The translations under genes were made by a program, and so were the position numbers. The notes under the pieces are model-generated. The model did no database searches, had not been told where the DNA came from, and saw only the letters and a list, made by a program, of their open reading frames with translations. From assembly GCA_036898135.1 (NCBI GenBank), contig CM072515.1, positions 49,759,095 to 49,823,094 of the forward strand: DNA of 64,000 bases, in the 5' to 3' direction. This document shows positions 1-10,834 of this stretch, piece by piece. Within the stretch, counting starts at the first letter, position 1; every line of letters begins with the position of its first letter. Source of the stretch: Oncomelania hupensis. Its lineage: Eukaryota; Mollusca; Gastropoda; Littorinimorpha; Pomatiopsidae.

Positions 1-532
1 AAGTATGTTCATTTACCTTTTTGACAATGTCAGGCCGTGGCTAACTTGATTGAATTCGAATATTCAACAAGCCCTGCTTCCCTGGTCTATCAGTGGAGAG
101 ATTTCTGCTTGAACGTAGCTGTGTACTCTAGGCAGTTTGAATGTATACTGACCCTTCTACCTCTCGGCTTGAATCAGCCAGAACTGGTTCTACCTAAGCT
201 AGCTGTGTTCTCATTGGCTGAAAAAGCTGAGTGGATGTAAAATCGAAGCTCTATCCTAGGCTGCGATGATGTCACTAACTGTGCTTGCGTCAAGCTACAA
301 CTGTGTTACGCATGATCCCTTCTGTCGTCTGCTTCAGACTAACAGTGACCTTCTAAGTCTACAATGACTAAACAAGCAAAAGCTCAAATTGTGCGGGGTA
401 AACAGGGGCTCTTGTTACACCACCCTAAGAGTGCGCGAGAGAGAGCCAACAAGGAAGAATTTTTTTCAAAATGAAAGATTGAATTGAAAAGAAGAAAGTA
501 ATTTTTAATGAAAGATTGAATTGAAGAGAAGA
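1..532. other. Intergenic, no gene recognised
   Basis: Only short open frames are present and none resembles a known protein. No repeat family seen elsewhere in the window occurs here. Confidence 0.5.
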
Positions 533-628
533 ACCAACAACAACAACAACAACAACAACAACTCAACAACAACAACAAGGAAGAGGAAGAGAAAGAGGAG
601 GAAGAAGGAGGAAGAGGAGGGAAGGGAT
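533..628. repeat. (CAA)n followed by GA-rich simple repeat
   Basis: A CAA trinucleotide array (about 533-578) runs directly into a GGA/GAA-rich purine stretch. Open frames across it are low-complexity artefacts. Confidence 0.9.
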
Positions 629-901
629 TTAAGACGGATCCACAATGATAAGATCGATGATGGTTGATAGAGTGCAGCGCGCCACACTGAGCCTAGACAA
701 AATCAAAGATCCACTAAAATAAATTCTGCCAGTGTAAGGATCACACTGCCTTATTTTCAATTCGTGCAGATGCAGTACTCTTTCATACAAAAACGTTGTT
801 AGCAATTTGTAATAAGGATTTACTTCTCAACCACCTCGTTGTAGGTCATACTGTCGTTGACGAAGCCCCCCCTCCCCCCTACCCCTCTCGCCCCCCCCCC
901 C
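629..901. other. Intergenic, C-rich end
   Basis: No coding signal. The stretch ends in a C-rich tract (about 866-902) that abuts the 5' end of a retroposon copy. Confidence 0.5.
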
Positions 902-1579
902 CTCTGTGAGGGTGCCGGGGGGTTCAGTATAAATAGTATCCCACTTTCTGGAAATTTTGTGCTTTAAATTCCCACTGTCGCTGTCTTTCTCCTTTGTTCT
1001 GTCTCATTCCTAGTCTGTTCTATCAATCTATTATACTGTCTTCTTCTTTGGTTGACCAGTCTTGAAAACTCTTCGGGAACTTTTTTTTTTTTTATTAATC
1101 AGTTTATAGTCCCCTCTCTTCCCGGTAAGGATTTTCAGAGAGGAGACTACTTCGGGAACAAAACTCCTCATTTGTATGTGAGGTCTTTTGGATCAGCTTG
1201 GGAATATTGGACGCTCTCTGCCAGGTGGTCACTGGGGCTTCCTATGATTTTATTAGTTAGCAATGTAGGCATTTGCTATGTATGTGTTTTGTTGATATTT
1301 TATTAGGATGTTTGTATTCTGTTTTGTTTTTGTAAACGGGGGTTCGATAAATTAGAGTATAGCTTCAGCCTCTCCTGCGTGGGATGTCTTTATTGAAAAA
1401 TGACCGGCTGGTGGAGTGCCTTCAGTGTTACCACTAAGGTTGTTTCGGCAGATCTTTTATGCGGATAGGGAGGGGTGAGTCCTCTTTCAGCAAAGTTGTG
1501 GTGTTGATTTTTTTGGCCCCGATTTGGCTCGGAAGAGTCCGCTGGACCTAAAGCAATAACCATGTAATGTAATGTAATG
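902..1579 (+). mobile_element. TATA retroposon copy 1, interrupted by a small insertion
   Basis: This is a plus-strand copy of the interspersed family best defined at 4083-4652. It begins near GGTGCCGGGG with TATAAATAG at about 929-937, continues through the family body, and ends with GGACCTAAAGCAATAACC plus an (ATGTA)n tail at about 1557-1579. A 69-bp hairpin retroposon (1081-1149) with its own 10-bp target duplication splits the copy. A 3'-terminal pentanucleotide tail fits target-primed reverse transcription. The family has no recognised coding capacity, and its class is unknown. Confidence 0.75.
1081..1149 (-). mobile_element. 69-bp hairpin retroposon with target-site duplication
   Basis: The insert lies between two copies of CTTCGGGAAC (1071-1080 and 1150-1159), while the uninterrupted copy at 63740 has only one equivalent site. 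On the minus strand it consists of a 12-bp stem (AGTCTCCTCTCT pairing with AGAGAGGGGACT), then ATAAACTGATTAAT and a run of 13 A. Relatives lie at 21432-21500 and 50400-50462. The A tail and target duplication show retroposition; the source RNA is not identified. Confidence 0.75.
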
Positions 1580-2137
1580 TTGACAAAGCAGGCGTAATCT
1601 TCTACTCCTAGGCTAGGATTTACACAATGCTACAGACGATGATCACACACACACATACAAGTCGATATCATCAAAAAAGTCCAGAGACACCCATCGAAGC
1701 TTCTGGAGTTTTAATGACAGCTAGATGTTACCCTCGTTAAAAATTTGTCATGATCATTGTTATCATCGCCGTCGTCACCGGTATCGTCGTCTTTACATCG
1801 GAGACGAGTGCGGTTCAACTTATCAAGAAGAAATTTTTATTGTTGACATTTTAAATTGACTGCATCCAAAACCATAATTAATTAATTAATTAGTTAATCA
1901 ATAGTTATACACGCTGCAATATAACATGTTCGGTGCTGATAAGGAGGAAAAAGAGAAACTTAGGAAGTGTTCCACATAGGTTGGTCGGTCGCAAGCGTGG
2001 GAAAGGTGTTAACTTGACGCAACGTTGGAGATGATTCACCCAATGATAAAAATCCCCTTTTCTGATATGTAGTGTGCGTGCTCGACCGTGAAGATGGGTA
2101 TGTACAGCTGACTGCTCCACTCCATTAAAGCTTTGCT
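1580..2137. other. Intergenic, nothing recognised
   Basis: Unique AT-rich sequence with a short (CA)n near 1648 and ATTAATTAATT near 1878. No coding or RNA feature seen. Confidence 0.5.
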
Positions 2138-2430
2138 AAATGGTGTTCCTCTTGGGGTCATTTTTACCGAAAAAAAAATAATTTTAAACGCAATCTCCCT
2201 GGACATGTTGCAGTATGTACAGAACGAGCATATTTACGGTAAGATGTACATTTATGGTGTCCCTCGCGGTCATTTGTACCAAACGAACAAAGAAACAACA
2301 AAAACACCGCCCTGGACAGGTTGTAGTATAGAATGAACATATTCGCGGTACGATGTAAATGGTGTCCATTTCTACCGATTTAAAAAAAAAAAGAAGAAAA
2401 AAGTGCTGGACTTTAATGGGTACAGAGTTT
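2138..2430. repeat. Diverged ~110-bp tandem repeat, 2.6 units
   Basis: Units start at about 2138, 2251 and 2357, each opening with ATGGTGTYCC. The units share TTACCGAA/GTACCAAA, CCTGGACAKGTTG, AGTATRTACAGAACGA-like and ACGGTAMGATGTA segments in the same order. The third unit is truncated in an A-rich stretch. Confidence 0.75.
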
Positions 2431-2451
2431 TCTCGCGTGCTCTCTCTCTCA

Positions 2452-2518
2452 AACACGCACACACACACACGCACACACTCGCACACACACACGTACACGC
2501 ACACTCACTCACACACAA
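2452..2518. repeat. (CA)n microsatellite
   Basis: Imperfect CA array with CG and CTCA interruptions. Confidence 0.9.
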
Positions 2519-2968
2519 CTAAACAAACAAAGCAACAAAAAAATTTTTGGATACATCGGCCCTTTGAGATAAAAAAAATTCCGCTTTAAATACCAGTACA
2601 ACACCTCTTGCCCGGAGGGAAAAAAAAGAAAAGAAACATATTTGTACATTTTTCAAATAATTCGAGAGCTTCACTTATATGTGTATTATAAGGAGTCCAC
2701 TTGGCTACAGTCCAAGAAAAAGAGAAATTTAGCATTTATCTATCTGTGTACCGTTAAGTCACACGTCATGAAAACTAGAAAATGTATAAATTATTGTGTG
2801 TGTAGCACACTTCGTTACATTGCTTCGTTATGAAGCAACCTCGTATGTGTTGGTAGAACGTTGACAGAGAACGTTGATAGAGTAGAGACGTATAGATAAC
2901 ATTTATACAGAGATACTCAGGCAGAGAGATAGACACAAACAAACACATACTTTAATACACTCAGACCT

Positions 2969-2972
<4 letters not shown>
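2519..2972. other. Intergenic, nothing recognised
   Basis: AT-rich sequence with no convincing open frame or repeat-family match. Confidence 0.5.
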
Positions 2973-3050
<78 letters not shown>

Positions 3051-3113
3051 GAGAGAGAGAGAAACAGAGAGAGAGAGAGAGAGGGAGGGAGAGAGAGAGC
3101 CAAAGAGAAAGAC

Positions 3114-3166
<53 letters not shown>

Positions 3167-3174
3167 CAGAGAGA
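2973..3174. repeat. (GA)n microsatellite, about 200 bp
   Basis: Nearly pure GA at 2973-3047, then interrupted GA with CA and GG variants. Arg-Glu or Ser-Leu open frames here are artefacts. Confidence 0.95.
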
Positions 3175-3339
3175 GCCACCGCTAGAGAGACAGAGACATA
3201 TATAAAGTAGGAAAGTAGTATAAACCGAGGTCTAGTCTGTGCATGCACGCATTCCATCGCATGGTCTTTCAAGATCCTGACGCTCATGTCCTAGACTGGT
3301 GAGTGCCATCTACACAAAACACCCAGCACGCACTAGGTC

Positions 3340-3517
3340 CCTTCTCCCCTTCCCCGGTCCCCAAGGATTGTGCTCAGTCGTCTGGTCGTCAGACTATGCA
3401 CCCAAAGGCTGCTAATGGGCGCCTAGGGTGACTTGTGTTAGATCCTGTATCGGCCAGCGCCTTGAGCGGCTCTTCAGCTGGAGAAGGGCTATATAAAAGG
3501 GATTAAATTAAATGTAA
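3340..3517 (+). mobile_element. SINE 3' domain with GGCTATATAAAA-type tail
   Basis: It shares AGGATTGTGCT, CACCCAAAGG, TTAGATC-TGTATCGGCCAGCGC and a GAGC-GCTCTT stretch with 39449-39690, in the same order. It ends in AGGGCTATATAAAAGGGATTAAATT. Tails of this kind (AGCGC..TGAG..CTATATAA) are typical of SINEs mobilised by L2/CR1-like LINEs; that assignment is by pattern only. No Pol III head was found, so it is probably 5'-truncated. Confidence 0.55.
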
Positions 3518-3564
3518 AAAAAAATTAAGTGATTTTTAAAAGTGACATAATTCATATTTCAAAA

Positions 3565-3632
3565 GCGCGCGCGCGCGTGTGTGTGTGTGTGGGTGTGGGT
3601 GTGTGAGTGTGTGTGTGTGTATGTGTAAGTAC
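3565..3632. repeat. (GC)n(GT)n microsatellite
   Basis: A short GC run passes into GT with GGGT interruptions. Alternating purine-pyrimidine DNA of this kind can adopt the Z form. Confidence 0.9.
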
Positions 3633-3703
3633 GTAATGTGTTTTATGTATGCAAGAATGTATGTGTCTACGTTAGTTAGTTATTAGCTAGTTAGTCATTG
3701 TAT

Positions 3704-3762
3704 ATACTGTCCCCTATATGCGCAAAGTGTCCGGGGACTATAATCTAGCAAACGAAACGAAC
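3704..3762 (+). mobile_element. Solo 3'-end stem-loop fragment of a LINE/SINE
   Basis: Arms GTCCCC (3709-3714) and GGGGAC (3733-3738) enclose an 18-nt loop, followed by TATAATCTAGCAAACGAAAC. The tail matches that of the ORF1-only LINE at 57600-57622, and the loop matches the SINE end at 49914-49944. It is read as a severely 5'-truncated insertion. Confidence 0.55.
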
Positions 3763-4082
3763 CCTAGTGGTAACACTGAAGGCACTCCACCAGCCGGTCA
3801 TTTTACAATAAAGGCATCCCACGCAGGGCACGCTGAGGCAACCCCCGTTTACAAAAACAAAATAGAATATAAACATCATTATAAAATATTAACAAAACAC
3901 ATACCTAGAAAATGCCTACTTGCTAAATAATAATGCCATAGAAAGCCCTATTGACCATTTGGCAGTAAAAGCGTCCAATATACCCATGCTGACCCAACAG
4001 ACCCTATAAACAAATCAGGAGTTTTGGGAGAGTTTGTAAGAAAAAAGGCAGGTAGGTCTAACGAAGAAGATAGAAGATTAAT
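3756..4082 (-). mobile_element. TATA retroposon copy 2, 3' portion (host of nested copy)
   Basis: Body of the family from CCCTAGTGGTAACACTG to the sequence before the nested copy. It stops at 4082, where copy 3 is inserted, and resumes at 4653. Its extreme 3' end is missing and replaced by the stem-loop fragment at 3704-3762. Confidence 0.7.
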
Positions 4083-4652
4083 TACATTACATTATTATTG
4101 CTTTAGGTCCAGTAGACTCTTCCGAGCCAAATCAGGACCGGACAACCCCCGATCCGCATAAAAGATCTGCTGAAACAACCCTAGTGGTAAAACCGAAAGC
4201 TCTCCACCAGCCAGTCACTTTACAATAAAGACATCCCACGCAGGGGACGGCTGAGGCGTCACCCCAACTTATCGAACCCCCGTTTACAAAAACAAAATAG
4301 AATACAAACATCATTATACATTATCAACAAAACACATACATATAAAATGCCTACATTGCTAAATAATAACATCATAGGAAGCCCTAGTGACCATCTGGCA
4401 GAAAGTGTCCAATATTCCCAAGCTGATCCAACAGACCTCATACACAAACAAGTCTTGTCCCGGAAGAGTTTTCAAGAAAAAAGGTAGGAGACTGGTCTAG
4501 CGAAGAAGACGATAGTATAGCAGATTGATAGAACAGAGCAGGAATGAGAAAGAGCAAATGAGAAAGACAGCGACAGTGGGAATTTAAAGCACTAAATTTC
4601 CAGAAAGTGGGGATACTATTTATACTGAAACCCCCGGCACCCCAACGGGGGT
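4083..4652 (-). mobile_element. TATA retroposon copy 3 (570 bp), nested in copy 2
   Basis: The element is bounded by an exact 12-bp target duplication, TAGAAGATTAAT, at 4071-4082 and 4653-4664. On the minus strand it starts ACCCCCGTTGGGGTGCCGGG, has TATAAATAG about 30 nt in, and ends GGACCTAAAGCAATAAT followed by an (ATGTA)n tail. A 12-bp duplication plus a 3' repeat tail indicates non-LTR-type retroposition rather than an LTR or cut-and-paste element. No Pol III A/B boxes and no RT were found. An ATG-started frame of about 60 codons (4259-4441) recurs at 63777-63959. It inserted into an older copy of its own family. Confidence 0.8.
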
Positions 4653-4800
4653 TAGAAGATTAATAGAACGGATTATAAACGATAAAGAACAAATGACAAT
4701 AACAGACACAGTGGTAATTTAAAGCACTACATTTCCAGAAAGTGTGGATACTATTTATACAGAAAACCCCGGCACCCCACCAAGGGGATGGGGGTGGGGG
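4653..4800 (-). mobile_element. TATA retroposon copy 2, 5' portion
   Basis: Continuation of the host copy after the nested insertion. It contains the TTTAAAGCACTA, CCAGAAAGTG and TATTTATAC motifs and the G/C-rich 5' terminus near 4770-4790. Confidence 0.7.
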
Positions 4801-4993
4801 GTGGGGAGGAGGGTAAAGTCTACGTTGAAAGGATCGAATACTGAATCATACCTGAACCTATGTAGTATCGTTCTGTTTCAAACACGTCTACATTCTTCGG
4901 ATGTGAATTTTGCTGTAAAAGTTATTGGCTGCATGTTGCTTTTTTAACATTTCGGTTCGCGCGTGTGTTGTGTGTGTGTTTGTGTGTGTAGTA

Positions 4994-4995
<2 letters not shown>

Positions 4996-5068
<73 letters not shown>
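4996..5068. repeat. (GA)n microsatellite
   Basis: Pure GA dinucleotide array of about 36 units. Confidence 0.95.
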
Positions 5069-5069
<1 letters not shown>

Positions 5070-5875
5070 ACCAGACGCATAAAAGCAGGACGAGATAACA
5101 GTATACAGGTAAGAGTATAAAATGGCAAGGACAAGATGGAAACAAGTTAACATATCCAAACAGCAGCAGACATCATTGATAAGTTTCGCTGAATTTTATT
5201 TCATATTCACTGGATGTTATTTACATCACAAAACAAGAATGCATAAAACGGGCCACAGTTTTTGGGAGGTGGGAACAATTCTTTTTCTTGCATTATGTGC
5301 AAAACCAATTATTCAATACCAACAATTAAACCAAGAGAGGAGACAATTTGTTAATGATAAGACTTCAATCACATCTCTCCATGGATTAACATCGAAAGAG
5401 TCTCTTAACCCTTGTGCATAAGTAATCAGTCTTTCGAGCCAATCAATTCCATCGAGACAAGCAAATTTGCATCGATTATGTTCATGAAAACCATAGAAAC
5501 CTTACCACCCCAAATAATCTAGATCATTTACAGCATGCCGTAATGTAATTTTCAATTACACTGTACACATATTAATTCATAGTTGACAATTTCTGATTTC
5601 ATAACTAATAATTTCAGATTCTTTCATAAGTAATAATTTCAATTTCCTTATTAAAAAAGACAACTAATTTCAGATTCTGAACCGATATGAATATTGATCA
5701 CATCAGAAGGTAATTTTACCTAATTAAAAGATCGAAACACTAAAATCTAACACAATTTCCGAGTTCTACAACATTATTCGGTGATAATGAGCAGTAAATG
5801 GTTGAATTTTAAATGTTGCGTTCATCACAAAATAAATTTTTGGGCAAACCAAAATCACCTCACTTTCAGTTAGTT
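5069..5875. other. Intergenic, nothing recognised
   Basis: AT-rich. TAATTTCAGATTCT recurs imperfectly at about 5600-5680, but there is no larger organised repeat. The 99-codon frame at 5122-5421 has no recognisable domain. Confidence 0.5.
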
Positions 5876-6352
5876 AGTCATTGGTTATAGGGTCCAGCGG
5901 ACTGCAAAGAGTGGAATCAGGATCACAACTTGGTTGAAAGATGACACACCACCGGTCCGTATAAAAGATCTTCTGAACCAATCCTAATGGTAATACTGGA
6001 GGCACTCCACCAGCCGGTCACTTTACAATAAAAGCGGTCCATGCATGCAGGGGATGCCAAGGCTGGACTCTAATTTATCGAACCCCCGTTTACAAAAACA
6101 AAACGTAATATTTGGCAGAAAGCTTCCAGTATATCCCCAAGGCGACCCAACAGACCCCGTACACAAATGAGGAGTTTTGGGAGAGTTTTCAAGAAATAAA
6201 GTAGGCGACTGGTCTAGCGAATTAGTAGATTGATAAAACAGAGTATGAACGAGAAAGATAGCAACGGTGGGAAATTAAAGCACTAAATTTCCACAAAGTG
6301 GGGATACTATTTATACAGAAACACCCGGCATCCCCACTGGGGTTCACTTTCA
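5876..6352 (-). mobile_element. TATA retroposon copy 4, diverged
   Basis: Recognisable by GGGTCCAGCGGACT at the 3' side, CCGTTTACAAAAACAAAA, TTAAAGCACTAAATTTCC, TATTTATACAGAAA and the terminal CCCCACTGGGG. Several internal deletions make it the oldest copy in the window. Confidence 0.7.
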
Positions 6353-7549
6353 GGGCGTACCACTATCACTTTTAGTTCATAGGTGCACTCTTACATGGTT
6401 CATTTTCTGTACCAATAAAAAAAAAATGATGACCTGCTTCTCATGTATTTAACCACCCTTATCCAATACCACTCATGCCAATACAATGCAGTTAAATGCC
6501 ACGATTCATGCCATGTCTTCGTAAACAATACCCAGGTTTCAACTTATCACAGTTCCTCCTCTTCCGGGGGCCAAGGCCTTGGATGCTACAGAGCCAGGGA
6601 CTTTAATAATCTTGGACTATAGGTTAGTCTTGGACTAAACAGCTTAGTTCAAGACTTGCAAATCCGAGGCTAAAGCACTATACAGACTACTCAGATTTTG
6701 GATTAAACAGTTTAGTTCAAGACACATTCGTCCGATACTAAAGAGTACATACATACAGATTAGTGTTAACATTTCATAGTAATAGTTTAGGCCTTGGCAG
6801 CATTTTCAAGACTATTGTCAATGTAAGCTACACAATATATTATAATGCTAACGAAAACGATATGCTTTGCTATTCAGGGCGAGTGCCACCTTATTGGAGG
6901 TCCCTGCTCTTGTTGTGGGACATTCATAACTTAGATTGACCTTTTCTTTGAAAGACTCTCTATTATTTAGCGCATCAAACTTGAGACACTTTGTTTTAGG
7001 TCAGTTCTGAGGTAAAGTAATGTACAGTACAGATTAACTCTATAACCTCACACTCAATGTTTACGTTCTTCTGGGCACTACAGCACACCTGTCAAGTTGT
7101 TTCGTACAGACCGGCAACCGTTTCCTAACTCCTGCAAGTGTTTAACACCTGTTAAGTGTTTCTTGTACATGCAAGAAAACGTCGTGCGAAAGATCTTGCT
7201 AAAATACATGTCTCTATCATCATCAAAAGCGACGCTGTCGATAGGACGAAGGAAATTTGAGGTAAGATTTGAGGTTTGAGTTTAGTTCAAGTTTTGGTAA
7301 GTGAATGATTTCACAAGATACATGAGCTGTACAAGTTATTAAAAAAAAGTGTTTAAAGATTCACGTCAAGAATCAAGATGATTCCATTGAAGAATCCAAG
7401 GATCCAAACACTTTTTAGTCCCGAAAAAAGGCTGTTTTTTGCATTTCTTGGCATTTTCTATCTTGGTTTCGAGTCATACAGAAAAAAAGCTCACTTGTAG
7501 GAGCAAATATGTGACAAACAAAACAAGCAGTTATTATATATGTGCAACG
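6353..7549. other. Intergenic with a ~70-bp duplicated segment
   Basis: At 6628-6760, TTGGAYTAAACAGYTTAGTTCAAGAC occurs twice about 67 bp apart, followed in each case by a related GAGGCTAAAG/GATACTAAAG segment. The CTTGGACTAA...TTAGTTCAAG core is an imperfect inverted repeat. Nothing else was recognised. Confidence 0.5.
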
Positions 7550-10385
7550 TTTATTCAAAAGTCATCATCATCGTTATCAACATGATAAAAAAAATTACAA
7601 TCACCATTCGTAACATAGCCACACCAATCCATATGACAACCCAAAGCATCATTGACCCTCTACCTCGTCTCGATCATGCAAAGTATAAAAAAATGTTTTT
7701 GTTCCCTTCAATTTGAACATTTTGAACAATTCTGTATCAAAAAACTAAAAATTTCATTTTCTTCCCCCCCTTGGAACTTAAAAATGTTCAACAGCAAAAA
7801 ACCAATTTCAAATCTCAAATGCACCACATATAAAGGCCTGGGGAAATTTTTTTTTTCCCTTTTCTTTCATCTAGACAACAAAATTTGAAAATTGCAAACA
7901 ACAATTTAAGCAACTTTGTCGCCGGATGAAGTCCCAATAATAACATAAAAAATTGGAGAGTAACAAATAGTTTGCCTTTATGTAATTTTCAACTGGAAAT
8001 GTCATTTAGTTGGTCAAGGGGTGGGGTTAAAAGCAAAACGTCTTGGGTAGGGTGATACAAGAGAAACTAGGAGGATGAGAATGGGTAGTAGAAACTTTGG
8101 GGGTGGAGTGGATGGGGGATGGGAAGGGGGGGAGTATGAAATAATGAGGAGATAGGAGGAAATGAGGGGTGAGGTACACATTTCAAAATGAGGCGAGGAA
8201 CTCGCTCTCACTGTCACTCCAATTGTTAACATTCATTAATTAACACATTTGATGACTATAAAAATACAACATCTTCTACTCACTATTTCACCCAGAGACA
8301 CTCCGACGTTTGGTAAATACAAGAAAAAAAACAAAATTTTTTTTAAATCAAAATCATATTAAATAAGTATTACTTTTGAAAACTTCATAATAATATATGG
8401 TATTGTTATTAAAAACTTTCAAACAAGTCTAAATGTAATAAATACTAACAGGAGTCATCTCGCAAGAAGCCTCACGTGACAGCCTTCTTGAACGAGAGCT
8501 CGCGAACACAAAATGTAATTGCAATGCAGTAATGAAGCGAGTTGTGCGTGTTTAACTAATAAATATTGAAAAAAAAATTAAATAAAAAAGGTAGTTAAAC
8601 CGCTCCAAAGGGACACTCATCTTTTTGTGCCGACAAACCAGCAAAACGTCAGTTAACTATTTTTCTATACTACGCACTTTGTAAAGGCAGAAGACACTGG
8701 TCGAAGTTGATTGTGAGAATATTATCAATATCATGTGTACATTATATCCGCATTTCTCATTTGGCTGACAGCCTCAAGGTGACATTTTTTTTTAGCTTCA
8801 CTTATTTCCTCACGATTCAATCTGGCCTTTTGTCTCTGTCCCCCCAGTGTGCCACATTTACATCAGTTTCAAAAGATGGTGCTCTAATATTACGCTAGCT
8901 TCAAAACCTGCAGACACTCCGAAAAAAGGATAGCGAAAAGTAGAAGCAGAAACACCAAAATAAATAAACAAAATAATGTTATATGTGTATACAAATAAAG
9001 CCTTGCAAAAGGCAAATCAAATTCAAAAAATACCGAAGCCATGCATTTTAATTCTGTACAAGGTATTTATAGGGATGCAGGCACGTCGTCTTCTGTGCTA
9101 TTGTAGCGGGCTACGAACAAGCGTACCACTTTTGTGGGTACAGAGGCACGATTTGTATTTTACGCAGTCTGCATTGCGAACACTAAAAGCTAAAAACACA
9201 AGGAATTTAAAATCCTGATGAAACTATGTAAAATGAATAAATTAGGCTTCCTTATGATATTATCAATGGGATCGATGGGGTGGAGTGGAGGGGAGGGGAA
9301 GATGGTGATGGTTGGTCCTTTACAAAACCGAACATACATAGAGGTAGAAGGTTTGGGAGAGAAGGAAAAAGAAGGTGAGATGGAAAGGGCTTCCAGGATG
9401 AATGAATTCTGTGGGCTGAATCATAAGCCAGACATTTTTTTACATGGAGGGCATGATGTTATAAAAGAGGTATGTGCACGAACTGAGGTAAGAATCAAAA
9501 ATGGTGGTGAAACCATTCAAGGTCAATCAAGGTCAATCGTGGTGGCAAACCTACACACGATCGACCCAACATATACATAGCATTAACATGGGTCAAGTTC
9601 AACTCAAAATGGCGACAGCCCCATGAAGTTCAGGCAAATGTGTTAAGCAACGGAGTGGCTAACATCAAGTTTGTACACAATTTACCTGCATTTTCTAATG
9701 AAATTATCCACATAATGGTTCAATCTAAATGTTAGATTATTAGTATGCTTAATAAACGAGCTGGCAATGACTGCGGAGAAACGATCTGAGTGCAGTTTAT
9801 TGCTGAATCATGACATTCAGATTTAATGTTTATAGAAAATCAATTTGATATAGCACATCAAACAGCTCTATGCTCTGAATTCAGATGGGGGAAAAAATGT
9901 CCATGAAATAATCACGAGTGAAAATGATCTTACAAAACTTGGTTTGGCCAATGCATGACTGAAGAATGAATAGTTCTATGAAACCGAGTTTTGTTCAATG
10001 TGTACCATGCATATACAGTTGATCTGATTTGAATAATTTCATAAAACAATGCAATTTAAACTGGCAGTAAAATAGCGTTGAGCGTACGTTTCTTGTTAAG
10101 GCAGCCAAAATATTTTATATATGTGTGATATATATAAAAATATATAACTTTAAATAACACATTGAACTGAAAATACTAAGTAAACAACACAATTTGTTCT
10201 ATCAATGAATTTAAATCATATGACCTAAAATATGCAATTAAATGCAACATATAGATGCTTTCAAAAATACTTTTTTGAAATATACTAAATAAAGAATTTT
10301 GAAACTAACAAAAACTCATGATTAATACAAAACACTATGACATTTGTTTCTTTCGTAATATTCGTCGCAAAATAACCAAATTAAG

Positions 10386-10690
10386 CCATTACAATTTAAG
10401 CTCGCTTCTGCTGTCATTTCACGTAATAGATCTTCCACCACCAAATTTCTTGTAATGTTGATAATAAATAGACCAACAATTAAGCCATTCCAACTTAAAC
10501 ATTCTGTAGCCAGGATAATTTAAACTTGCATCTGCAACCAGGACAATTTAAAGTCGATTCTGCTGTACCAAGCAAAACTCGATTCTGTAGCCATGTTAAT
10601 TTATATTTGATTTTACAGTGGATGCAATTTAAACTTGATTCCGTAACAAACTTGATCCTGAAAGTGAACTTGATTCTCAAAGGCCACCGC
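10386..10690. repeat. Degenerate ~30-bp tandem array
   Basis: Variants of ACAATTTAAACTTGATTCTG followed by TAGCCA or GCAACCA recur about eight times with 28-34 bp spacing. Copies are strongly diverged. Confidence 0.6.
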
Positions 10691-10834
10691 CATACAATGC
10701 CTGTGTTGCAACAAATAGCAAAAGTATCCATAATATTCGGACCCCACCCTCCAATTTTCTCACTTGAACACATACAGTAGTGGGCTTTTCAATAGAAAAG
10801 CCCCAAATCACAGTCTCGTTTTTTTTTCAAAGAG

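Noticed and set aside
2903..3287. Open frames rich in Arg-Glu or Ser-Leu over GA arrays (also at 4888-5159, 42405-42814, 43560-43967, 51729-52101)
   Set aside because: They are simple translations of dinucleotide repeats, open in several frames on both strands.
3704..4085. LTR interpretation of the TATA retroposon family
   Set aside because: Target duplications of 11-12 bp, 3' simple-sequence tails and 5'-truncated fragments fit non-LTR retroposition, not LTR integration.
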